From positions 1 through 12,044 of the forward strand of contig JAJTHY010000150.1 of NCBI GenBank assembly GCA_021298045.1: a stretch of 12,044 bases of DNA. The letters run 5' to 3'. Under the pieces are notes generated by a model. It was given only the letters and a program-made list of their open reading frames with translations, had not been told where the DNA came from and did not search any database. The translations under genes were made by a program, and so were the position numbers. This document shows, in pieces, positions 6,389-12,044 of this stretch; the first letter of the stretch is position 1, and every line of letters starts with the position of its first letter. This DNA is from Candidatus Jidaibacter sp. (GTDB lineage Bacteria > Pseudomonadota > Alphaproteobacteria > Rickettsiales > Midichloriaceae).

Positions 6389-7641
6389 TCCGCGTCACCA
6401 TCATCTTCTTCCGACTTGGAATAGAAGACGTTGCGGTTTAAAGTTTTTTCCCATGCATCTACCACAACCGTTACAGTGCAGTCGCCGGTTATGTTGATTA
6501 CTGTTCTAAGCATTTCCAAAAATCTATCTACGCCAAGTATAAGAGCTATACCTTCAATCGGTAAACCTACAGAGGTTAGCACCATACCGATCATTACCAT
6601 AGAGCCCCCAGGGAAGCCAGCAGCACCTATAGAGCCAATTGTAGATGTTAGGATGATGATTAGATATTGAGTCATTGTTAAGTCAACGCCAATAATCTGA
6701 GCGAAAAATACGCTACAAATGCCAAGATGTATAGCAACACCATCCATGTTCATAGATGCACCAAGCGGAAGAATAAAGGCTGCAGACTGCTTAGAAACCC
6801 CAACCTTTTGCATCAGCTCACGCATAGCGGTAGGTAGCGTTGCTTTAGAGCTTACTGTTGCAAATGCAACTGCCTGAGTTTCAAGCATTTTGCGATAAAA
6901 TGGCAACGGGTTAAGCCCCGCAAATAGTAGAAGGATAATGCCGAAAAAGATATACTGAGTTGCAAGAGCTGCAATAACTGTAAATACAAATTTACCAAGT
7001 GAAAGTATAACATCGATTCCATAATGCCCAACTGCAACCGCCATCAGCGCAAAAACACCATAAGGTGTTAATTTTATCACTAATTCTATCATCTTAAAAA
7101 CAAGCTGAGTTGCAGATGCAACAAGGTCTCTAACTTGGTTCCCCTTGTCGCCAATTAGTATTAATGCAAAGCCGGTGAAAAAGGCAAATATAACAACCTG
7201 TATAGTGTTGGCCTCTACCATAGCTTTAAATGGATTTTGCGGCACCAGCCCTACTAGGATGTCCAAGAGGGCTTTATTAGAGTTATCTGCTTGAACAGTA
7301 TGAGATAAATCTATATTTATCCCAACACCAGGTTCAAAAATATTAGCAAATGACAAGCCTATAATTACAGCAAAAACTGTCGTTGCAGCGTATGTTAATA
7401 AAGCCTTTGTACCTATTCTGCCAAAAGTGCTGGCATCTCCCACGCTTGCTACACCATTTAAAATTGAAAAAAAGATAAGAGGAATTACCACCATTTTAAT
7501 CAAGTTTATAAAGACCGTGCCAATGGGCTCTAAAACTTGAGCTTCATCACCATACAGATGGCCAACCGCTATGCCTAAAAACATACCAATTATAACTTTT
7601 TGCCAAAGCTTAAGATCATTCCAAAAAGATAAAATCTTCAT
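6385..7641 (-). CDS. dicarboxylate/amino acid:cation symporter (GltP/DctA family, SLC1-like)
   Basis: A secondary transporter that imports acidic amino acids or C4-dicarboxylates with Na+ or H+. Its 418 residues fit the family. The signature re-entrant loops and substrate motifs are present: HP1 serine-rich SSKATLP (264-270), NMDGVAIH (298-305), HP2 GAAGFPGG (339-346) and TM8 DRFLEMLRTVINITGD (372-387). By alignment to the archaeal aspartate transporter GltPh, Asp372, Arg379, Thr380, Asn383 and Asp387 are kept. The position that binds the substrate amino group (Asp394 in GltPh) is Glu376. The Arg favours an acidic substrate; glutamate/aspartate versus dicarboxylate cannot be settled by eye. 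The tail is very acidic (EEDDGDAD). The gene follows the tauE terminator by about 95 nt, so it probably has its own promoter. The ribosome site is weak (AGG close to the ATG). Confidence 0.93.
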   Translation of the reverse strand: MKILSFWNDLKLWQKVIIGMFLGIAVGHLYGDEAQVLEPIGTVFINLIKMVVIPLIFFSILNGVASVGDASTFGRIGTKALLTYAATTVFAVIIGLSFANIFEPGVGINIDLSHTVQADNSNKALLDILVGLVPQNPFKAMVEANTIQVVIFAFFTGFALILIGDKGNQVRDLVASATQLVFKMIELVIKLTPYGVFALMAVAVGHYGIDVILSLGKFVFTVIAALATQYIFFGIILLLFAGLNPLPFYRKMLETQAVAFATVSSKATLPTAMRELMQKVGVSKQSAAFILPLGASMNMDGVAIHLGICSVFFAQIIGVDLTMTQYLIIILTSTIGSIGAAGFPGGSMVMIGMVLTSVGLPIEGIALILGVDRFLEMLRTVINITGDCTVTVVVDAWEKTLNRNVFYSKSEEDDGDAD

Positions 7642-7734
7642 TACCTGTTAATATTTCCATTTTAAGGTTAATTGTAACTACTTGTTATTTCTCAAATATA
7701 TTATCCAATTGTTATATTGGCGAATTTTTAACAA

Positions 7735-7756
7735 AGAAAAAAGCATTTTCAATGCT
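7735..7756 (-). terminator. intrinsic terminator overlapping the tauE-like stop codon
   Basis: On the minus strand AGCATT-GAA-AATGCT (7756-7742) forms a perfect 6-bp stem with a 3-nt loop followed by a T run (7741-7737). The TGA stop of the exporter gene (7751-7749) lies inside the hairpin. It would end the efp-bolA-grxD-tauE transcript. Confidence 0.75.
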
Positions 7757-8801
7757 GCTTCGCACCATTTTTTAATTTCCCCGCTACAAATCCAGCGATA
7801 ATCGCAAAGGAAATTGCAACCATAGTATAAACCTGAGGTTGGTGTTCAGTTAAGCTTTTTAGCCATTGGTAAGCTGGTTTTAGTTGTAAGTCAACACTTG
7901 GTTTAACTTTTGCCAATACTTCGGTTGTTAGGGGGTAAAATAAATTTCTTGCCATCAATGCGGCCATTGTCACAAGTATAAATGAAAGCAATATGCGATA
8001 GTGTCTGCGGCTTAACTTACTCCCCAACTTAGCACCTAACCTTGCACCTATCACAATTCCAAAAATGAGGATTGCGAGCAAAACAATATCCACCTGCACA
8101 CCATGCCTCATATATAAAATACTTGATACTATGCTTGCTATAAACATCTGCACTTGTATCGAGCCAGAGATATATTCTTCTCTCGCATGTAATGTGTATA
8201 AAAGAATTGGTATCATAACAAATCCACCACCAACGCCGAATAATATTGACATTGCACCACCTATTGCTCCTACAAGCATAAATGGCAATATACTTGTACT
8301 ACCTTCAAAGGCTTTGAACTCAGTTTTAAATGGCAGCAAATCTAATATTGCTAGTCTTTTTTTGCTGGCATCTTCTCTTTTTAGTTCTTTTATAGCATCA
8401 CGCACACTTACTGCTGTAACAACCGCAATTAAGGCCATAAAGCTATAGGAGAGTATTGTGTCTGCATTTTTATGCATAAATAATTTCATGAGTAATAAAT
8501 TTCCCAGAGCCACCCCTAAAAATCCACCTAATGTTAAAAATATACCCAATTTATAATCCACCTTGCCCATTTTTGAATAAGTTAAAAATGAAGCCAACGA
8601 TCCAGCGATCATCTGCCCTATAGAAGTTGCAACTGCTGCGGTAACTGGTATACCAAACATAGTTATAAAAGGAACTACTATGATGCCACCACCTAAACCA
8701 AATATACCAGATATGATTCCCGTAAAGATACCCAAAGCAATAACCAAAGCTATATTAACGGTAACCTCTGCAATTGGCAGGTAAATGTTTAATACGTCCA
8801 A
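7749..8801 (-). CDS. sulfite exporter TauE/SafE family membrane protein
   Basis: A polytopic inner-membrane transporter of the TauE/SafE (DUF81) family, whose members export organic or inorganic sulfur anions. The true substrate here is unknown. The two-repeat architecture shows as the glycine motifs GIFGLGGGIIVVPF (32-45) and LFGVGGGFVMIPIL (187-200), each opening a half of several membrane helices. The family segment GARLGAKLGSKLSRRHYRIL lies near 252-271, and a last helix at about 325-341 precedes a basic tail. The longest supported start is TTG at 8801-8799; there is no upstream ATG before the grxD stop, and the ribosome site is poor. This may mean translation is coupled to grxD, which ends 20 nt upstream. 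A sulfur exporter beside Fe-S genes is suggestive but not proof of a joint role. Confidence 0.9.
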   Translation of the reverse strand: MDVLNIYLPIAEVTVNIALVIALGIFTGIISGIFGLGGGIIVVPFITMFGIPVTAAVATSIGQMIAGSLASFLTYSKMGKVDYKLGIFLTLGGFLGVALGNLLLMKLFMHKNADTILSYSFMALIAVVTAVSVRDAIKELKREDASKKRLAILDLLPFKTEFKAFEGSTSILPFMLVGAIGGAMSILFGVGGGFVMIPILLYTLHAREEYISGSIQVQMFIASIVSSILYMRHGVQVDIVLLAILIFGIVIGARLGAKLGSKLSRRHYRILLSFILVTMAALMARNLFYPLTTEVLAKVKPSVDLQLKPAYQWLKSLTEHQPQVYTMVAISFAIIAGFVAGKLKNGAKQH

Positions 8802-8821
8802 ATTATTACCAATATTGATTG

Positions 8822-9154
8822 TTACTTGATATGCTTTATGCCGGAGGATTCAAGTAACCTAGCAAGCTCCCCTGATTCAAACATCTCTTTTACTATATCG
8901 CATCCGCCTATGAACTCACCTTTAATGTAAAGTTGCGGTATAGTTGGCCAACTGGTGAATTGCTTAATACCTTCCCTTATTTCGTTATTCTCAAGTACAT
9001 TTACATCTTTAAAAGATACACCCAATCTTTTCAAAATCATCACAACTGCGCCAGAAAAACCGCACATTGGCGTATCCGCTGTGCCCTTCATGTAAAGCAC
9101 AACATCGTTATTGCTTATGTCTTCAGCAATTTTGCTAAATATAGGATTTGACAT
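8822..9154 (-). CDS. grxD: monothiol CGFS glutaredoxin (Grx4/GrxD type)
   Basis: Binds and transfers [2Fe-2S] clusters with glutathione, usually together with BolA proteins; a weak or absent classical oxidoreductase. The 110-residue single domain carries MKGTADTPMCGFSGAVV (22-38) with the CGFS site Cys31-Ser34. It also has SWPTIPQLYIKGEF (68-81) with the cis-proline segment, and GGCDI (83-87) for glutathione binding. These are all diagnostic of the class. A good AAGGAG ribosome site precedes the ATG. The gene sits 11 nt after bolA and 20 nt before the TauE-like gene in a tight minus-strand cluster. Confidence 0.96.
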   Translation of the reverse strand: MSNPIFSKIAEDISNNDVVLYMKGTADTPMCGFSGAVVMILKRLGVSFKDVNVLENNEIREGIKQFTSWPTIPQLYIKGEFIGGCDIVKEMFESGELARLLESSGIKHIK

Positions 9155-9165
9155 TTTCTCTCCTT

Positions 9166-9402
9166 TTATTTTCTAGTTGGGTAAGTTTTAATCGAAATAG
9201 CATGCAATGTAGTGCCAACTATTTCGCCAAGCGCATTCATGACCATCTTATGCTGCATAATCCTGCTAATTCCGTTGAATGCTTCAGATTTAATTGAAAC
9301 TTCATAATGATCATGATCGCCCACAGTATCCCTAAGCTGCACTTCTGCTTTAGGAAACGATTTATTTATCAAAGCCAAAATCACTTCCGGTGCAACTGCC
9401 AT
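9166..9402 (-). CDS. BolA family protein (IbaG/BolA2-like)
   Basis: A small (78-residue) class II-KH-like protein that partners with CGFS glutaredoxins to hold or deliver [2Fe-2S] clusters. The hallmarks are GDHDHYEVSI (28-37) and the conserved SRIMQHKMVMNAL (46-58) with the invariant ligand-type His51, then LHAISIKTYP near the end. It lacks the longer tail of E. coli BolA and is closer in size to IbaG/BolA2. Its ATG shares its first base with the efp TAA stop (TAATG), indicating translational coupling. grxD follows 11 nt later, which supports a BolA-Grx functional pair. Confidence 0.93.
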   Translation of the reverse strand: MAVAPEVILALINKSFPKAEVQLRDTVGDHDHYEVSIKSEAFNGISRIMQHKMVMNALGEIVGTTLHAISIKTYPTRK

Positions 9403-9965
9403 TATTTGGCTCGCTCCATGTATTCACGAGTTTCTACTCTTACTACAATTTTATCACCAGAGTTTATAAATTGTGGAACGCTTATTCTAATTCCATTATC
9501 TAATTTAGCTGGTTTATATGATGATGTAGCTGTTTGCCCTTTTACTACTGGCTCGCACTCCTCTACTTCTAGGATCACCAATTCCGGCAATACTATAGCG
9601 ATAGGTTCTTCGCCATAAAATTCTACGGTAACGTCCATGCCCTCTTGTAGAAATGCTGCGTTTTCGGCAGCAAGCTCCTTATTAAGAGAGATTTGCTCAT
9701 AATTTGTTTTATCCATAAGCTCTAGATTGCCGCCATTTTCGTATAAATATTGATAGCTTTTTTGGTCTAGATTAGCTCTGGTTACGTTTTCACTGCTACG
9801 GAAACGGATATTTTGTTTAGTGCCACCGCGTATGTCTTTCATTTCCACTTGCATGAAGGCGCCACCTTTCCCAGGTTGGGTATGCATGGTTTTTAAAACC
9901 ACCCATAATTTTCCTTCATGCTCAAGAAGGTTTCCAACGCGAATATCATTTGCGATTATTTTCAT
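9402..9965 (-). CDS. efp: translation elongation factor P
   Basis: Binds between the P and E sites of stalled ribosomes to speed peptide bond formation at polyproline stretches. With the ATG at 9965 the protein has 187 residues, the normal length, and begins MKIIANDIRVGN as in rickettsial homologues. A TTG start 9 nt upstream would add only three residues and is not favoured. The N-terminal KOW-like domain carries QPGKGGAFMQVEMKD with Lys33, the site modified in many bacteria. Two OB domains follow, including the signature KPAKLDNGIRISVPQFINSG near the C-terminus, and the end is TREYMERAK. The modifying enzymes are not in the window. No clear Shine-Dalgarno precedes the ATG. It heads the cluster efp-bolA-grxD-tauE and is divergent from the arginase-family gene. 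Confidence 0.96.
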   Translation of the reverse strand: MKIIANDIRVGNLLEHEGKLWVVLKTMHTQPGKGGAFMQVEMKDIRGGTKQNIRFRSSENVTRANLDQKSYQYLYENGGNLELMDKTNYEQISLNKELAAENAAFLQEGMDVTVEFYGEEPIAIVLPELVILEVEECEPVVKGQTATSSYKPAKLDNGIRISVPQFINSGDKIVVRVETREYMERAK

Positions 9966-10000
9966 AATATACAATCATAAATATAAAGTTGAAGAATGCT

Positions 10001-10029
10001 ACCATAGTACTTCCTTTAGCTCCAGTAAA
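10001..10029 (-). promoter_or_regulatory. weak candidate promoter for the efp cluster
   Basis: On the minus strand TTTACT (10029-10024), a 17-nt spacer and TATGGT (10006-10001) match the sigma70 boxes at 4/6 each. They lie about 35 nt before the efp ATG in the 83-bp divergent region shared with the arginase-family gene. The spacing is right but the boxes are poor. Confidence 0.25.
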
Positions 10030-10048
10030 ATTATTAAACAAAATATAA

Positions 10049-10906
10049 ATGATAAAAAATTTTAAATTGATCGGTGCAGAATTTGGTTTTGGAGCGCAGC
10101 TGCGGGATACTGCATTGGGCCCTGCCGCTATAAAAGCAGCGCTTGAACCCAAGTTGCAAGAATCATATATTGGCTTGTCTGCCGCCCCCGAATATGGCAC
10201 CCCTAAAGTTGGCAAGGAAAGTTTCCCTGCAATAGTGGAATTTTGCCACAGGCTAGCGGACGCTACATATCAAGCCGTTCAAGAAGGGTGCTTTCCAATA
10301 ACATTGGGAGGAGATCATTCTATCGCTATGGGCTCTTGGAGAGGAATAATAAAAGCGTTAAATGCTGATGGTAAATTTGGCTTGATTTGGATTGATGCTC
10401 ATATGGACTCCCACACCTATGAGAATAGTGTCTCTAAAGCGTATCATGGCATGCCACTTGCGGCGCTAATGGGGCATGGAGACGAGGCACTTAAAGGAAA
10501 TATAAATCCGAGTTATGTGGTTGTAGTGGGTGCCAGAAGCTATGAGCCAGAGGAAAAATTGCTGCTAGAGGAGCTTGGGGTTAAAGTTTTTTATGCGAGC
10601 GAAGTGCATGCACGGGGCCTTAACGCGGTTCTCGCTGAAGCGAAATCGATTGCAAGTCAGGCAAATGGGGGCTTTGGGGCTAGTTTGGACTTAGATTTTT
10701 TTGATCCGAAATTTGCTCCAGGGGTTGGTAGTCCGGAGTCTGGGGGTTTTGATCCTGAAGAGTTTTTGGCATGCATGGAGGTTTTATTGGATGACAAACT
10801 TAAAGGGTTTGAAATAGTAGAGCTAAACCCAAATCGTGACGTGGATTTTAAAACTACCCAGATTGCAAGTAGGGTTATAGAGTGCATCACTAATAATAAT
10901 TTCTAA
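10049..10906 (+). CDS. arginase-family ureohydrolase (probable arginase)
   Basis: A binuclear Mn2+ hydrolase of the ureohydrolase fold, most likely splitting L-arginine into ornithine and urea. At 285 residues it has the expected size. The metal-binding motifs are GGDHS (87-91), IDAHMDSH (115-122; Asp116, His118, Asp120) and SLDLDFFDP (212-220; Asp214, Asp216). The loop FAPGVGSPESGG (222-233) and the late acidic VELNPNRD (257-264, Glu258) follow. The AYHGMP segment (131-136, His133) resembles the arginase HG substrate loop more than agmatinase, but substrate cannot be fixed by eye. No clear ribosome site precedes the ATG. The gene is divergent from efp with 83 bp between. An insertion sequence starts 35 bp after its stop, and I see no terminator in that gap. 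Confidence 0.9.
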   Translation: MIKNFKLIGAEFGFGAQLRDTALGPAAIKAALEPKLQESYIGLSAAPEYGTPKVGKESFPAIVEFCHRLADATYQAVQEGCFPITLGGDHSIAMGSWRGIIKALNADGKFGLIWIDAHMDSHTYENSVSKAYHGMPLAALMGHGDEALKGNINPSYVVVVGARSYEPEEKLLLEELGVKVFYASEVHARGLNAVLAEAKSIASQANGGFGASLDLDFFDPKFAPGVGSPESGGFDPEEFLACMEVLLDDKLKGFEIVELNPNRDVDFKTTQIASRVIECITNNNF

Positions 10907-10975
10907 AATTAATTTGGCATAAGCGCATATCTTTCTAGCGCCAGTTCGGGATTAGAAGGGAAAAAAAGGATTGAA

Positions 10976-11004
10976 TTGACTAAAGAAAGTAAGGACGCTA
11001 TATA
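10976..11004 (+). promoter_or_regulatory. sigma70-type promoter of the IS982 transposase
   Basis: TTGACT (10976-10981), a 17-nt spacer and TATATA (10999-11004) lie inside the left end of the insertion sequence, about 32 nt before the transposase ATG. Match and spacing are good. Confidence 0.65.
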
Positions 11005-11035
11005 AAAATTTAGCACAAATTTAATAAGGCGCCCT

Positions 11036-11896
11036 ATGAAAAAAGATATTACCATGCTATTTTGCTTTGTCGATGATTTTTGCAAAAGCGTTGAACAATG
11101 GCTAGAAGGCAAAGCAATAGAAGATAAAAAAGTAAGGAATCCCACCAGAAAGCCTGAGCTAAGCGTGGCAGAGATAATAACAATCATCCTAATGTATCAA
11201 CAATCACCATGTAAAAATTTTAAATATTTTTATAATAGCTATTTACAATTATACCGCAAAGAGTTCCCTAAGCTATTATCTTATAATAGATTTATTGAAC
11301 TGAAAAGCAGAGCACTATTGCATTTAACTCTTTTGCTACAATGGTATATGCAGAAGGCAAAAAAGACGGGAATATACTATATTGATTCCACCTCTATAGC
11401 TGTCTGCCATCCAAAAAGGATATCAAGAAACAAAGTATTTAAAGGAATTGCAGAGCTGGGCAAAACTACAAAAGGATGGTTTTATGGATTAAAGCTGCAT
11501 CTGATTATTAATGAAAATGGGGAATTCCAAAGCGTCAGATTTACCACTGGCAATGTTGATGACAGAACACCTGTAAACAGTCTTTCTAAATTCTTAAGAG
11601 GATTACTATTTGGGGACAAAGGCTATATTAAACAAGAGCTTTTCCAAAGTCTATATAGGAGAGGATTAAAATTAGTTACTGGTATTAAAAAAGGGATGAA
11701 GAATCAACTATTGCCTATGGCTGAGAAAACTCTACTACGAAAACGTTCTATAATTGAATCAGTATTTAATATACTGAAATATCATTTTGAGCTAGAGCAT
11801 ACTAGACATAGATCTATTCAAAATGCTTTTGTTCACCTAATTTCTACCCTTATTGTCTTAAGCCTTCCAAGCCTTCCATCAAAACTCATTTTCTAA
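11036..11896 (+). CDS. IS982 family transposase
   Basis: A 286-residue DDE transposase with the full family pattern. The N-terminal FCFVDDFCKSVEQWL is followed by ELSVAEIITIILMYQQS (41-57) and EFPKLLSYNRFIEL (76-89). The catalytic Asp117 lies in YYIDSTSIAVCH, and GWFYGLKLHLIINENGE (147-163) and GNVDDRTPV come next. Asp194 in LFGDKGYI and Glu241 in RSIIESVFNILK complete the triad, and the C-terminal EHTRHRSIQNAFVHL is intact. Nothing is frameshifted or missing, so the element may still be active. AAGG about 7 nt upstream supports the ATG. The stop TAA falls inside the right inverted repeat. Confidence 0.95.
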   Translation: MKKDITMLFCFVDDFCKSVEQWLEGKAIEDKKVRNPTRKPELSVAEIITIILMYQQSPCKNFKYFYNSYLQLYRKEFPKLLSYNRFIELKSRALLHLTLLLQWYMQKAKKTGIYYIDSTSIAVCHPKRISRNKVFKGIAELGKTTKGWFYGLKLHLIINENGEFQSVRFTTGNVDDRTPVNSLSKFLRGLLFGDKGYIKQELFQSLYRRGLKLVTGIKKGMKNQLLPMAEKTLLRKRSIIESVFNILKYHFELEHTRHRSIQNAFVHLISTLIVLSLPSLPSKLIF

Positions 11897-11906
11897 TCCC
11901 GAACTG
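11891..11906. repeat. right terminal inverted repeat of the IS982 element
   Basis: TTCTAATCCCGAACTG is the exact reverse complement of 10942-10957. It contains the transposase stop codon and marks the point where the flanking coding frame begins. Confidence 0.88.
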
Positions 11907-12044
11907 AGCTTTATAAATTGCTAGATGCTGACAAATATAAAAATATGCAATCACGGTTTCAAAAAAGTTTTGAATTGCTTAATAACAAATCTAAGTTTAG
12001 CCCATCTGAATTAGCTGCACGAACAATTTTAGGATATTGGGAAA
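11897..12044 (+). pseudogene. coding fragment downstream of the IS, 5' end missing, runs off right edge
   Basis: After the in-frame TAA inside the IS end, this frame is open for 49 codons to the window edge. It has protein-like composition from ELYKLLDADKYKNMQSRF through to SELAARTILGYWE. No start codon has a ribosome site: TTG at 11918 and ATG at 11945 are the first options. The left side of the IS holds only 35 bp before the arginase-family stop. The simplest reading is a gene cut by the insertion, its 5' part lost or moved. The L-LDADKYKNMQ...ELAARTIL pattern loosely resembles the C-terminus of lipid-A-disaccharide synthase (LpxB), but this is a weak guess. It could also be an intact gene with an unusual start, continuing beyond the window. 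Confidence 0.5.

Larger units (their letters stand above)
10942..11906. mobile_element. IS982-family insertion sequence, apparently complete (965 bp)
   Basis: The ends are perfect 16-bp inverted repeats, CAGTTCGGGATTAGAA at 10942-10957 and its reverse complement at 11891-11906, enclosing one full-length DDE transposase gene. Length and single-gene layout fit IS982. The flanks (TTCTAGCGC on the left, AGCTTTATA on the right) share no direct repeat of the 6-9 bp expected for the family. The copy is therefore likely old or sits at a rearrangement joint. Confidence 0.88.

Noticed and set aside
9946..10215. 89-codon minus-strand ORF across the arginase start
   Set aside because: Antisense to the conserved arginase N-terminus and overlapping the efp start in another frame; no protein-like motif.
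10907..10941. Possible C-terminal coding remnant (minus strand, LALERYALMPN) between the arginase gene and the IS
   Set aside because: Only 11 codons lie outside the IS end, too short to distinguish from chance, and it does not match the fragment on the other side of the IS.
1..12044. CRISPR array, tRNA, rRNA or riboswitch
   Set aside because: I saw no regularly spaced repeats, cloverleaf, rRNA core sequence or recognisable riboswitch; in particular no FMN element was apparent before ribF.

Overview
The window looks like the chromosome of an AT-rich, probably host-associated alphaproteobacterium of the Rickettsiales type. The basis is the set of gene families: an Rpn/PD-(D/E)XK 'transposase' nuclease, EF-P, CGFS glutaredoxin next to BolA, and YejE. 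Palindromic repeats scattered between genes and an IS982-type insertion sequence fit the same picture. The species cannot be named from the sequence alone.

Layout. Positions 1-324 (minus) hold the N-terminal part of an Rpn-family nuclease that runs off the left edge. Positions 422-584 form a 163-bp MITE-like element with perfect 24-bp terminal inverted repeats, 13 bp beyond the yidC stop. Positions 598-2550 (minus) are yidD-yidC, which serve membrane protein insertion. Divergent from them on plus is yejE (2638-3687), a peptide ABC transporter permease. It is separated from ribF (3943-4890, FAD synthesis) by about 255 bp of hairpin-rich repeat DNA, bounded by two near-identical 23/24-bp sequences. 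Next comes a small membrane protein (4992-5378) behind a near-consensus sigma70 promoter. It overlaps, tail to tail, a 322-residue protein of unknown function (5347-6315, minus) with a central hydrophobic hairpin.

Positions 6385-9965 (minus) run in transcription order efp, bolA, grxD, tauE/safE-like exporter, then a dicarboxylate/amino acid symporter. efp-bolA-grxD-tauE are packed like an operon (1-nt overlap, then gaps of 11 and 20 nt) that ends in an intrinsic terminator fused to the tauE stop codon. BolA and CGFS glutaredoxin are known partners in [2Fe-2S] cluster handling, so their adjacency is functionally meaningful. The symporter and the 322-residue gene follow the terminator.

Divergent from efp is an arginase-family hydrolase (10049-10906). 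An apparently intact IS982-family element (10942-11906) follows it at once. The IS abuts an open frame that runs off the right edge and lacks a visible 5' end. It has no target-site duplication, which suggests that a rearrangement at the IS removed the start of that gene.

The least explained items are the MITE-like palindrome, the duplicated gene-junction sequence around the yejE-ribF repeat, the 322-residue hairpin protein with its folded leader, and the IS-linked gene truncation. I did not see a clearly new multi-gene system; most genes are recognisable housekeeping or transport functions.
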